From positions 1-64,000 of the forward strand of contig JAEINT010000009.1 in the NCBI GenBank assembly GCA_016342745.1: a DNA stretch of 64,000 nucleotides. Reading direction: 5' to 3'. This document shows, in pieces, positions 54,526 to 64,000 of this stretch. Source of the stretch: Labilibaculum sp. GTDB taxonomy: Bacteria > Bacteroidota > Bacteroidia > Bacteroidales > Marinifilaceae. The position numbers and the translations under genes are program-made. The stretch's first letter is position 1, and each line of letters opens with the position of its first letter. Below the pieces are notes generated by a model that worked only from the letters and a program-made list of their open reading frames with translations, ran no database searches and was not told the origin of the DNA.

Positions 54526-55560
54526 TTATAATTTAACGGTTGGCCACTGATCTTTATCCCAGGTGATTTCTTTGATTAAGAGTTTTGGATCGCCATTATC
54601 AGAAGCATCATAAGCATGGAAAACTAAATAGTCGGTTCCATCAATACTTACAGTTGCATTGTGTCCAAGTCCGTACCAATCCTTATTTCCTGATAAAAGA
54701 ATGGTGCCACCTCCTGTATTCATTGGTTTGTTGTCTTTATCCAGATAGGGACCAGTTATAATTTTTGATCGGCCAACAATCATTTTATAGTTGCTGTTTA
54801 CACCTTTACAGCAGTAATCAATAGATGCGAAAAGGTAGTAGTACCCGTCTTTTCTAAAAATAAACGGAGCTTCTATGGCATTTCCTCCTGCATCTACAGG
54901 ATTGTTGTCAATTGCCGGAGGATTGGGTAAACGAGAATCTTCTTTACGAGAGGCTATGGTTCGAATTTCCGTTAAATCATCATTTACCGACATTGCATCA
55001 TCGGAAAGTTTCACCAATTTGATTCCATCCCAAAAAGAACCAAAACTTAGGAATGCCTGTCCTTGTTCATCTACAATTAAATTGGGATCAATGGCATTCC
55101 AATTTGTTTTGTTTGGAAAAGATTGGATGATTTTGCCATGATCAACCCACTTAAAATCAGGATCGTTTGCGTTTAGTGTTTTGTTGGTTGCTAAGCCAAT
55201 ACATGAGGTGTTTTTACCAAATGCGGAAACGGAATAGAATAAGTAATACTGTCCTTTGTAAAATGAAATGTCAGGAGCCCAAATATGACCTTTAAAACCA
55301 TCAACAGCTTCAACAGCCCATTTTGGAGGATTGTCAAATACAGGTTTCTCATCTGTCCAGTTTTTCATATCCGTTGAGGACCAAACATTGATTCCCCATC
55401 CGGTACTAAATAAATAGAACGTATCATTCTCACGAATCATTACCGGATCGTGAACGGAAATTTTATTTTGCCCAACAGATATTTGAGCGAACAATAATAA
55501 ACTTGCAAAGAAGAACAATTTCATAAGCATCTCACTAATTTTTATAGATGATTTTTGCAT
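54526..55560 (-). CDS. GH43 arabinan endo-1,5-alpha-L-arabinosidase-like
   Basis: This 344-aa exported protein forms a five-bladed GH43 propeller: the catalytic base Asp in HDPVMIRENDTFYLFSTG, the pKa-modulating Asp in WNAIDPNLIVDEQGQAFLSF, and the general acid Glu in IEAPFIFRKDGYYYLFASID. The WAPDISFYKGQYYLFYSVS blade is also typical of arabinanases. Met10 or Met12 could be the start (MLMKLFFFASLLLFAQ looks like the signal peptide core). It lies between the other GH43 and GH51 genes in one operon. Confidence 0.92.
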   Translation of the reverse strand: MQKSSIKISEMLMKLFFFASLLLFAQISVGQNKISVHDPVMIRENDTFYLFSTGWGINVWSSTDMKNWTDEKPVFDNPPKWAVEAVDGFKGHIWAPDISFYKGQYYLFYSVSAFGKNTSCIGLATNKTLNANDPDFKWVDHGKIIQSFPNKTNWNAIDPNLIVDEQGQAFLSFGSFWDGIKLVKLSDDAMSVNDDLTEIRTIASRKEDSRLPNPPAIDNNPVDAGGNAIEAPFIFRKDGYYYLFASIDYCCKGVNSNYKMIVGRSKIITGPYLDKDNKPMNTGGGTILLSGNKDWYGLGHNATVSIDGTDYLVFHAYDASDNGDPKLLIKEITWDKDQWPTVKL

Positions 55561-55582
55561 TGTAATACAGATTTTGTAACTA

Positions 55583-57199
55583 TTATTTTGTTGTTTTTTT
55601 ACCCCAAACAGGTCTTCCTCCGGCTGTTAAGCCTGAGTAGGTAAAGGTTGTTGTTGTTCGGGGTGATGCTTCCCAGTCCCAAGCTTTTTCCAGATAGAGA
55701 TGTAACTCACCTATAGTAAGAATCTTTTTATCCTGATCGTAAGACCATGTACCACTTAATGCGCCGGATGCTGTCATGTTGGACGAGAGAATCAGTTGAG
55801 ATGATTTTTGTTGAACCTTATATTCGTAATTCATTGATATGTTTTCCCACGTACCTGTTAAATCGCTTTCGCTGATGCTTGGTTGTGGCACACCTGCAAA
55901 ACGTTCAGGCATAACAATCGGCCAGCCGTCTTCTGTCCATGCAATTTTCCGAATATTCCCCATCATAATGGCATTGCTGTAGGCGTTTCCATTTGTATTG
56001 GCAGGCAAACGGGCCTGCGAACTGTAGAACCATTCGTTTGTTTCTTCGTTTTTGAAAACAGCACAGTGTGAAATTCCTACCCAGCCTGGATGATTGTTGA
56101 ACTTGTACGGGTGTGTTAACATGGGCCAGCATTCACCTCCTTCGGTAATGTTGGTTCCATCAATACCAAAGTAAGGACCTGTGATACTTGTTGATCGGCA
56201 TACTCTTGTATTGTAGGCAACCGATAGCTCATCGTAAGCCAGAAACAGATAATAAAATCCTGTTTTTTCATTGTAAATAATTTCAGGACCTTCCTGTGCC
56301 TGCCAACGATTAAGTTCGCTGTTTTGACGGCGTGCAATAAGAGTTCCGTAGTCTTCAATTGATGACAGATTATCGGGTTTTCCTGTTGAAGGATTCACTT
56401 GTAATGCGACAATGCCTGAATGCCACGAACCGTAAATCAGCCAGTGATTTCCTTCCGGGGTAATAATAAAAGTTGGATCTATTGCATTCCATTTAAAATA
56501 GGCATTCCAATCGCTTGTATTTGAACGCGACCAGTTGTTTTCTCTGTCAGAAACAGAACTAACTACCATTCCTTTATCCACCCAGGTGTTACTGCTTAAG
56601 TCATCCGATTCCATAAGACCGATAAAAGCATGTTCTGTCCAGGAACCATCAAAGTTTGCAGGAGTATTGGCTTTTCCTGATTCAATGTAATTGTCAATTA
56701 CAATGCTGTAATACATTCGGTATTTATCTCCAACTTTCCGAACAACCGGAGCCCAGTGTCCATAAATAGGAGAGTCTATAATATCAAGCCCTGCCAGAGT
56801 TCTCAAGCTGTTGAGTGTGTCTTTTACCCACGAAGGAGTTTCGGTCATTGCCATTCCACGAAATTCCCAGTCAACCAAATCCTTTGATCTGCGATAAAGA
56901 AAATGTCCGTGACCCTCGTGTGCATTCCCATAGGAAGCATCCGTTCCGTACATATAATAATACTCTCCATCATATACTACAGAAGGGTCATGAACATTGG
57001 CTAAATTCCAGAAAGTCCGATTGTCCCAACCTGATATGGCTGAATAATCATCAGCATATTCAGGACCGGAAAAATCATCCGCGGGAGGATTTTCTACTAC
57101 CGGATCCGGCTCTTCGGGATCAATAATATCGTCATTACTGGAACAGCCTGCAGTCATTAGAAAAATCACGAAGGCTGCTGAAGAAATAAATCTCATCAT
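55583..57199 (-). CDS. GH43 arabinanase-like lipoprotein with C-terminal beta domain
   Basis: This 538-aa lipoprotein (FLMTAGCSSNDDIIDPEEPD, a Cys lipobox followed by an acidic surface-export-like stretch) has a GH43 propeller: VHDPSVVYDGEYYYMYGTDA (base Asp), WNAIDPTFIITPEGNHWLIY and EGPEIIYNEKTGFYYLFLAY (general acid Glu). About 100 C-terminal residues (TGTWENISMNYEYKVQQKSS... TTFTYSGLTAGGRPVWG) form an extra beta-rich domain, lipocalin-like by appearance. The acidic residues after the Cys match a Bacteroidota signal for transport to the cell surface, so it probably cuts arabinan outside the cell before SusC/SusD uptake. Confidence 0.92.
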   Translation of the reverse strand: MMRFISSAAFVIFLMTAGCSSNDDIIDPEEPDPVVENPPADDFSGPEYADDYSAISGWDNRTFWNLANVHDPSVVYDGEYYYMYGTDASYGNAHEGHGHFLYRRSKDLVDWEFRGMAMTETPSWVKDTLNSLRTLAGLDIIDSPIYGHWAPVVRKVGDKYRMYYSIVIDNYIESGKANTPANFDGSWTEHAFIGLMESDDLSSNTWVDKGMVVSSVSDRENNWSRSNTSDWNAYFKWNAIDPTFIITPEGNHWLIYGSWHSGIVALQVNPSTGKPDNLSSIEDYGTLIARRQNSELNRWQAQEGPEIIYNEKTGFYYLFLAYDELSVAYNTRVCRSTSITGPYFGIDGTNITEGGECWPMLTHPYKFNNHPGWVGISHCAVFKNEETNEWFYSSQARLPANTNGNAYSNAIMMGNIRKIAWTEDGWPIVMPERFAGVPQPSISESDLTGTWENISMNYEYKVQQKSSQLILSSNMTASGALSGTWSYDQDKKILTIGELHLYLEKAWDWEASPRTTTTFTYSGLTAGGRPVWGKKTTK

Positions 57200-57386
57200 C
57201 TGTTTTTTATAAAATCAGAGTTACTTAGGATTATAATTTCTGTTCTAAATAACTCTATTAATGCTACTTTTTTGTCCTTTATTTTAGGGATTGAATTTGA
57301 TGATTTCATCACTAAAACAGATCTATAGGGTCAGAAATACCAAAGTATTCTTCGTGATCTGATTGTTTTAGATGATTAAATAAGGG

Positions 57387-57411
57387 GGATGTCCACAAGA
57401 AGCGGACATCC
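57387..57411 (-). terminator. Intercistronic hairpin between susD and the GH43 genes
   Basis: GGATGTCC (57387-57394) pairs with GGACATCC (57404-57411), with no long T run. Such hairpins often reduce expression of enzymes relative to the SusC/SusD pair. Confidence 0.6.
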
Positions 57412-57433
57412 TCAAGATTAGGTCTGAATTGGC

Positions 57434-59011
57434 TTAGTAGCCATCATTCTGTACCATTCCCTTGTTTGTATCCATTTCGGATTGAGGAATTGGGAAATAT
57501 TCGCGGCCAGGAGTGTAGGTGTTGAATTCAGCATCTCTTGATTTTAGCCAGGCTAATTTGGATGCATCTTTTAACCATCCCCAGCGGCGGATGTCATCAA
57601 AACGGTGTCCTTCCAAAGAAAGTTCTAAAAACCGTTCATGGGCAATTTGCTCTCTCATTTCAGCCTGTGTCATGTTTGGTTTAACCGTTGCTAAATCAGG
57701 CAGGTTTACACGATCCCTCACCATCTGTATGTACTGATAGGCATCATTGGTGGCTCCGGTCTCGTTTAAACATTCCGCATACATTAACAGCACATCTGCA
57801 TAACGCATGATGCGTTCGTTAATTCCAGATCTCCAATCATACTCGTTTGCAAAATCACCATCAGAATTTTCATACTTTCTGCAGTATAAATCATTTAGAT
57901 TGGATTCGTTAGCCGCATAAAATGTTGCGAAATCCTGACCGTATAATGACATTCCAACACCGTCGTATGCATTTTTATTGTAGAATATTGTTGCGTCTAA
58001 CCGCGGATCTACTTCTCCATCAACAGTTAATTCTTCTCTGTATTCATTAAACAATGCCCAGGTAGGTTGTAAATCTGCATATCCAAAGCCCGCAGCACCA
58101 TATGTAATTGCTCTTCCTGAGGTTCTTCCCCAACCCGGTGCAGGCGTTCCTCCCCAGCTTAGATCTACACCGCCAGCTTCTCTGCTAAATTGTACTTCAA
58201 ATACAGATTCTGAATTGTTCTCGTTTGTTACGGTGAAATTATCACGGTAATCAGCAACTAAAGAGTACACTTTCAGATCGAGAACTTTCTTAAATGTCAC
58301 TTTTGCAGATTCGAAGTCTTTTGTAAATAATTGTGCTTTTCCCATATAGGCCAAAGCTGCACCTTTTGTTGCTCTTCCTATTTGTCCTGCGTCCAGTCCG
58401 GATACATCATCGTAGGAAACAGGCAATAAACCGACAGCCATTTCTAAATCAGAAATTACCTGAGCCCAGCCTTCCTCATTTGTTTTTTGTTCGTGATATA
58501 ATTCACTGTTGGATAATGGCAAAGGAACATTTTTAAACATGTTTACCATGTGGAAAAAATACAATCCTCTTAGAAAATAAGCCTGCCCCAGAACACGGTC
58601 TTTTAAATTGCTGTCTTCCATTTCAATGGACGGCACATTATCCAATACCTGATTTGCGCGGTAAATTCCCTGATAAAAATCACGATATGCCCAACTGTAA
58701 ATATCTGGATTTGCAATACTCGAGTTGAATTTGCCGATAACGGACATTGCGGTCCAAGGGCTGTTACTTCTGGTTGCATCATCCTTTAAATCGAGCATCA
58801 AAGGAGTGCTTCTCATGTAACTGCCGTCTATTAGCATACTGCCATATACCGAATTAATTCCTTTAAGGGCATCGTTATCTGTCTTCCAAAATGCTTCTTC
58901 CGTATCAACATTTGGATCTATCTGTACTAAATCGTCTTCACTAACACAACTTGAAACCAAACTGGTCAGCGCAAACAAAATAGCTATACTGTAAATATTT
59001 TTATATCTCAT
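57434..59011 (-). CDS. SusD/RagB-type surface lipoprotein (arabinan locus)
   Basis: This 525-aa lipoprotein (LFALTSLVSSC lipobox at Cys22) has typical SusD features: AYFLRGLYFFHMVNMFKNVP, TPR-like helices (AALAYMGKAQLFTKDFESAK), MRYADVLLMYAECLNETG, ELSLEGHRFDDIRRWGWLKD and a C-terminal YFPIPQSEMD. It follows susC by 25 bp on the minus strand and binds arabino-oligosaccharides at the surface, by context with the GH43/GH51 genes. Confidence 0.95.
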   Translation of the reverse strand: MRYKNIYSIAILFALTSLVSSCVSEDDLVQIDPNVDTEEAFWKTDNDALKGINSVYGSMLIDGSYMRSTPLMLDLKDDATRSNSPWTAMSVIGKFNSSIANPDIYSWAYRDFYQGIYRANQVLDNVPSIEMEDSNLKDRVLGQAYFLRGLYFFHMVNMFKNVPLPLSNSELYHEQKTNEEGWAQVISDLEMAVGLLPVSYDDVSGLDAGQIGRATKGAALAYMGKAQLFTKDFESAKVTFKKVLDLKVYSLVADYRDNFTVTNENNSESVFEVQFSREAGGVDLSWGGTPAPGWGRTSGRAITYGAAGFGYADLQPTWALFNEYREELTVDGEVDPRLDATIFYNKNAYDGVGMSLYGQDFATFYAANESNLNDLYCRKYENSDGDFANEYDWRSGINERIMRYADVLLMYAECLNETGATNDAYQYIQMVRDRVNLPDLATVKPNMTQAEMREQIAHERFLELSLEGHRFDDIRRWGWLKDASKLAWLKSRDAEFNTYTPGREYFPIPQSEMDTNKGMVQNDGY

Positions 59012-59036
59012 TTTATTTCTGTTTTATTTAAGCATT

Positions 59037-62000
59037 TTAAAAGTCAATCTCTACACCTAAAATAAAAGTTCTTGGATTTGGAAAAGACCCGTAATCGAAA
59101 CCTCTGGAGAATAATCCATCACTCATAAAATCAGGGTCATAGCCTTTGTATTTACTAATGGTCAACAAATTTTGTCCTGAAACATAAATTTTTGCATGTT
59201 CCACTATATTATTTGCTTTTAATGGAATATTATAGGCCAACTGGGCATTTTGTAGTTTGATATAGTTTCCGTTCTGGATAAATCGGTCGGATGCTCTTGC
59301 ATTTTGATTGGTTTCCAATTGATCAGGACGTGGAATGTTTGTGTCTGTATTGGTTGGAGTCCAGTAATTCAACATGTCTGTATGATGATTTACAAGTCCG
59401 CCAATCATCAAACTATTGTAAGTTCCATTGTAGATTTTATTACCTGCACTACCTTGCCAGAACATTGAGAATTCCCAATTTTTGTAAGACCCGCTTAAGT
59501 TTAAACCATAGCTAATTTTAGGGATTGAAACGCCTTGGTAAGTTCTGTCTTCATCGGTAATTAAACCATCTTTATTTACATCTTTAAACTTAACATCACC
59601 TGCAACAGCACCCGGTTGAGTGGCATGTGAATCAACATCCGCCTGACTCTGAAAAAGACCTTCTGCTTCGTACACATAAAGTTCACCAATAGACCTTCCT
59701 ACTTCGGTTCTTGAGTTGGTTCCATTAATTGGAGTATCATCTGTTCCTATTTTTAATACTCTGTTTTTAGTGTTCCAACATTTGCCGAAATATTGTACTT
59801 AAACTCTTTTGAGGAGTTGGTATAACTCAATAAGAATTCAAAGCCTGTGTTTTTTACTGCCGCTGCATTTGTCATAACGGATGATGACCAATCGCTGCTA
59901 ATTGTTCCGGTAGAAAGAGGTAGCGGAACTCTGGCTAACAGGTCTGTTGATTTTTTCTCGTAATATTCAGCAGTAAACTGTAGTTTGTTATCAAACATTC
60001 CTAATTCTACTGCTGCATTTACAGTTTCAGTATCTTCCCATTTAAGATTAGGATCCGTTGCATCAACAACAATTGTACCTGGAGCTAATGTATTTCCAAA
60101 AAGATAGCTTGCAAAACTATTGGTTGTAGGAGTGTAGGCATATACTCCTGCAGTATTGTTTCCCAAAGTACCATAACCTCCTCTTAACTTCGCAGTATTC
60201 ATCCACTGTGGAAGAGTGATAAAACTTTCGTTGTGCAATTTCCAGGCTCCGGAAACAGAGAAGTAATCTCCTGTATTATTTTGCTTGGCAAAAAGAGATG
60301 TTTTGTCTTGTCTGTAATTTGCTGTTAAAAAGTATTTGTTATCAAAATTGTAGTTAATTCTGCTTAAATAGGATATGCCGGTTATTGTACTTTCGTATTC
60401 ACCGGTAGAGGTGTCGTCAGCATATTCTAAATGACTGATTTCATAGTCTTCAAATCCAACTCCTCTTGACCAGTGATTGTAATAATTTGTTTTTTCCTGA
60501 ACCCATCCTACAAGTGCATCCAAATTATGTTTGTTTATTTCAATGTTGTAAGTAAGCAGGTTGTCCAGCGAAGTAAAGGTTTTACGGCTATCGTTAATGT
60601 CAAGCGAAGATTCCGAATTTGTAGTAATATAATACCATCCTAAATCACTTGGAGGTACAAAATATCTTGTGTGAGTATCCAGTTGATCAGCACTGGCGCT
60701 AATTTTATATTTTAAGCCTTTTACAATTTCAATCTCACCCCAGATATTACCAATAAATCTGTTTCTTTCAGCTTCATTATCAATTAGGTTGTTGAATCCG
60801 ATCACATTTAATGTAATTGCCTTTTGAGTCAGGTTATCAGTACCTCCATAGCCACCTAGTCTATTTTCGTCATAAACAGGCATTGTTGGGATCGATTGAA
60901 GCAGGTTTATTACCGATGAGGTACCTACATTGTATTCGTTAAAACTTTCTTTATCTGATTTTGTATAACCCAGTTTAGCACCATATTTAAATTTGCCTTT
61001 TTTTCCATTCAAATGTAAGCTGGTTGAGATTCGTTCATAATCCTGAGGAGTATCTATATAACTTGAGTTTTTGTAATAATCTGTATTAAAATTGTAACCG
61101 AAATTTTCAGAACCTCCGTTGAATGATATTGTATGATTCTGTATGATACCTGTTTTGAAAGCTGCATCCTGCCAGTCGGTATTTACGTTGTCAATATAAT
61201 ACTCGCTGGTAGGATCGTTACCTGGAAGTATCGCTTGTCCTGAATTCAAGTAAGCAGCATTGGTAATTTTTTGGTATCCTTCTCTGTCGGTAAGTGAAAT
61301 TTTCTTGGCAACATTCTGTATGCCGAAAAGAGATTTGAGTTTCACTTTTAAATCTCCATTTTGAACTCCTTTTTTTGTGGTGATGATTACAACACCATTC
61401 GCACCTCTCACACCATAAATGGCAGCGGAAGAAGCATCTTTTAGTACTTGCATTGATTCGATATCGCCGGGAGCGAAATCATTAGGATTGTCAACAATCA
61501 TTCCATCGATTACAAATAATGGGTTGTTATTATTAAAAGAAGTAATGCCTCGGATTTTAATATTTACCGATCCTCCAGGCTCACCCGAAGATTGAACGGT
61601 AACTCCAGGAGCTTGCCCCTGCAGCATTTTGGCTACATCATAAGTCACTGTTTTTTTAGCATCATCGGTATCAATAACACTAACAGCACCTGTTAAATCC
61701 GATTTTTTTTGTGTGCCATATCCAATAACAACAACTTCATCAAGTTTTGATACATCTTCTTGTAAGGTAACATTGATTGATGTTTGATTATTTATTGGAA
61801 TTTCCTGTGATAAATATCCAACAAAGGAATAAATTAAACTTGCATTTGGATCTTGAATGGTTAGGGAATAGTTTCCGTTAATATCCGTTATTGTTCCATT
61901 TGTTGTTCCTTTTTGAACAACATTAACTCCAGGGAGTGTTGTATTGCCGGTAGTTTCATAAACAACACCTTTAACGGTAATTTGAGCTTGACTTACTCCT

Positions 62001-62050
62001 GAAAGAATCAGGAAGCAGAACAAAAATCCGCCTAAAAATATTTTTTTCAT
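59037..62050 (-). pseudogene. SusC-type receptor of the arabinan locus, one-base frameshift
   Basis: This SusC receptor has a signal peptide, a carboxypeptidase-like domain (VKGVVYETTGNTTLPGVNVV), a TonB box (LDEVVVIGYGTQKKSDLTGA), a plug (NNNPLFVIDGMIVDNP) and a barrel, without an STN domain, which fits control by a hybrid two-component system. The frame ends early at TLKTEY (59753) and resumes in another frame (from VLKIGTDDTPINGTNSRTE to FILGVEIDF at 59037). Adding one A to the five-A run after the TLK codons (near 59765) restores TLKNRVLKIGTDD and a 1004-aa protein. A homopolymer length error or slippage is the likely cause. The rest looks well preserved. Confidence 0.9.
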
Positions 62051-62187
62051 AGAATAGAAATTAAATGTTACTTATCGTTTATAACGTTTGCAATGTAAGT
62101 CGATAGCTCTTCAAAGAGGTGGACAATTGCGCAATTGAAGTGGATGATTTCGGAAAATGAAGAAGTATGTTTATTATGAAATGTGGA

Positions 62188-64000
62188 TTACTTATTGTCT
62201 TTGAGAGAGTTATGTGTGAAGTCGGAGGGACTCATTCCATAATGTTTGCGGAACACTCTGCTAAAATATTTAGGGTCATTGAATCCAACGGCAAATGCAA
62301 TATCAGAAATTGGGAGTTTGTTTTCCTGTATCAACTCCATCGCTTTTTTTAATTTGAATGAGTTTATAAAATTGGTAATGTTTAAGTCTGTTATTGCTTT
62401 CAATTTTTTGTATAATAAACTGCTGCTTACAAACATTTCGCCGGCAAACTGATTGATTGTGAAGTCGGGATTGGTGTAGTTTTTTTCCAGTATTCGATAT
62501 ACTTTATTGATGAATTCTTCGTCAACAGGGTTTGATGTAATGTTTTCCGCAGAAATGTTTTGCGACGAATTGAACATTCGTTTTAATTTCATTCTGCTTT
62601 CAATCAGATTTTTCATTCTAATCTGTAACAGTTGCAGATTGAAAGGTTTTGAAATGTAATCATCAGCACCGGTTTCAAGGCCTTCAACCCAGTTTTCAAC
62701 CATATTCTTTGCTGTTAACAGGATAATGGGAATATGGCTTGTCTGAATTTCCTTTTTCATACATTTACACAGCTCAATGCCACTAAGTACCGGCATCATC
62801 ACATCAGAGATGACTAAATCTGGAGAATGCTTTTTAGCCATCGTAAAGCCAATATTACCGTTTTCGGCTCCCAGTATTCTATAGTCCTCTTTTAAGGTTT
62901 GCATTAGAAAGGTACGCAAATCAAAATTGTCTTCAACAATCAGTACCAATGGTTTTGATTTGTCCTGTTTTCCAGTGTTTTCATATCCTAAATTTGATTC
63001 TGGATTGACCATGTTATGAACTAATGTATCAACACGGGCTTTTAATTTCACCTCAGCCTGAGTGTTGTTGCGGTCTAAATCTTTTTCGTTATAACGATCG
63101 GTTGTGTATGGCAAATAAACTTGAAAACAACTTCCTTTCTTGATTTCACTTTGAACTTGAATTTTACCGTGTAATATTTTAATAATCTCAGAGGTTAAAG
63201 CTAAGCCAATACCAGAGTTATTCTTGTCTAATTCTCTTTCAGATTCAACATGGTAAAACCGTTCAAAAATAAATGGCAGATGTTCCTTTGCAATGCCTTT
63301 TCCGTTATCAGAAACTTCAATGTATGCATAAGGTGCCGGGAAAATATTATCAACATCTTTTTCTACAAATTTAACTTTCATTGTAATTTCACCATTTTCA
63401 GGTGTGTATTTAAAAGCGTTGGATAGCAAATTGTAAAAAATATTTTCTAGTTTTTCTGCATCAAACCATGTTTCTGAAATTGTTTGCTGTGCTTCAAAAT
63501 GGTACTTCATTTGCATGTGTTGAGCCAAATTTTCAAATGATTCAAAAATATCATGTAAGAACTCATTTAAATTGCCTTTACTCACAAGCAGATCCATTTT
63601 TTCGTTTTCGATTTGCCGGAAATAAATAAGTCGGTTGATCAGATGAAGCAGTCGTTTGGCATTTCGGTCAATAATTTTTAAAGTGCTGATTGTGTTTTGA
63701 TCATCGTTTAATTTTTTTATTAATTGTTCCAGAGGATCAATAATTAGCGTAAGGGGAGTTCTAAATTCGTGTGAGATATTCGTGAAAAAACGCAATCGAA
63801 GTTGGTTAACCTGTTTCACTTCCTTGTTTAATTCAATCATCTTGTCGCGCTGTTGGGCAATCTTTTTATTTTGAATTTCAAGTTCAAGTTTTTGTCCGCC
63901 GATTAACAGCTGTCTGTCCGCTAATTCCTGATTTGTTTGCTGCAAATGCTCAGCCTGGTGTCTTAGTTTGTCTTTTTGTTCTTCTATTTTTTCAGTTCGT
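62188..64000 (-). CDS. Hybrid two-component system regulator (HTCS), 5' end beyond the window
   Basis: The frame stays open to the window's right edge, so the N-terminal periplasmic sensor is missing from view. The visible ~604 residues begin with a coiled coil, then HisKA with the phosphoacceptor in NISHEFRTPLTLIIDPLEQL, HATPase_c (NIFYNLLSNAFKYTPENGEI, VSDNGKGIAKEHLPFIFERF), a receiver with the Asp in LVISDVMMPVLSGIELC and Lys in ISKPF, and an AraC-type HTH (FAGEMFVSSSLLYKKLKAIT, FAVGFNDPKYFSRVFRKHYG). HTCS proteins sense an oligosaccharide in the periplasm and switch on the neighbouring locus, here the arabinan genes transcribed in the same direction. Confidence 0.93.
   Translation of the reverse strand, partial: RTEKIEEQKDKLRHQAEHLQQTNQELADRQLLIGGQKLELEIQNKKIAQQRDKMIELNKEVKQVNQLRLRFFTNISHEFRTPLTLIIDPLEQLIKKLNDDQNTISTLKIIDRNAKRLLHLINRLIYFRQIENEKMDLLVSKGNLNEFLHDIFESFENLAQHMQMKYHFEAQQTISETWFDAEKLENIFYNLLSNAFKYTPENGEITMKVKFVEKDVDNIFPAPYAYIEVSDNGKGIAKEHLPFIFERFYHVESERELDKNNSGIGLALTSEIIKILHGKIQVQSEIKKGSCFQVYLPYTTDRYNEKDLDRNNTQAEVKLKARVDTLVHNMVNPESNLGYENTGKQDKSKPLVLIVEDNFDLRTFLMQTLKEDYRILGAENGNIGFTMAKKHSPDLVISDVMMPVLSGIELCKCMKKEIQTSHIPIILLTAKNMVENWVEGLETGADDYISKPFNLQLLQIRMKNLIESRMKLKRMFNSSQNISAENITSNPVDEEFINKVYRILEKNYTNPDFTINQFAGEMFVSSSLLYKKLKAITDLNITNFINSFKLKKAMELIQENKLPISDIAFAVGFNDPKYFSRVFRKHYGMSPSDFTHNSLKDNK

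Overview
The window looks like chromosomal DNA of a Bacteroidota bacterium, probably a marine or anaerobic member of the Bacteroidales/Marinilabiliales. The evidence is AT-rich DNA, three SusC/SusD nutrient-uptake loci, FecI/FecR sigma/anti-sigma pairs, a hybrid two-component regulator, promoter boxes of the Bacteroidota TAnnTTTG type, a Bacteroidota-type tyrosine integrase and a type II-C CRISPR repeat of 47 bp. I assign no species.

Layout. 1-73 is the 3' end of a group II intron (rest of D5 and a complete D6 with bulged branch-point A). 334-3361 (minus) is a two-gene operon: a GshB-like ATP-grasp enzyme and an N-formylglutamate-amidohydrolase/QEGLA (DUF1704) metallopeptidase-like fusion. 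3.36-5.14 kb has no gene but holds a perfect 22-bp palindrome and a striking 21/22-bp tandem array with an 86-bp higher-order period. 5.1-15.4 kb is a FecI/FecR-controlled SusC/SusD locus with a zinc metallohydrolase lipoprotein and a DUF4302 lipoprotein. Its susC has an in-frame amber stop and its susD a one-base frameshift.

16.28-37.10 kb is the most interesting part: a ~20.8 kb putative integrative island bounded by 13-bp direct repeats that resemble a tRNA-Ser 3' end, with a tyrosine integrase just inside the right end. It carries an excisionase-like HTH gene, a VirE-N/PriCT-2/VapE replication operon, a candidate origin (nested inverted repeats of GGGTAAGATG, then five ~149-bp tandem repeats), a complete type II-C CRISPR-Cas system (47 repeats, 46 spacers, cas2, cas1, cas9 and a divergent tracrRNA with its own promoter), an integrase C-terminal remnant, and a second module. 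That module has a LytTR-type response regulator and sensor kinase, divergent from a prokaryotic viperin fused to a nucleotide kinase, a 44-aa ORF and an NT5C-like pyrimidine 5'-nucleotidase. I read this as a composite mobile defence island that joins Cas9 immunity to a viperin antiviral-nucleotide pathway.

37.7-46.7 kb is a second locus: two tandem ECF sigma paralogues, FecR, SusC, SusD and a TlpA-like thioredoxin lipoprotein. 46.7-49.4 kb is decayed DNA with a hybrid histidine kinase remnant. 49.4-64 kb is an arabinan utilisation locus: GH51 (plus); then on the minus strand a broken carboxylesterase, GH51, two GH43 enzymes, SusD, SusC (one-base frameshift in an A run) and a hybrid two-component regulator that runs off the right edge. 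Several single-base lesions in otherwise well-preserved genes could be real decay or sequencing errors. No tRNA or rRNA gene was seen.
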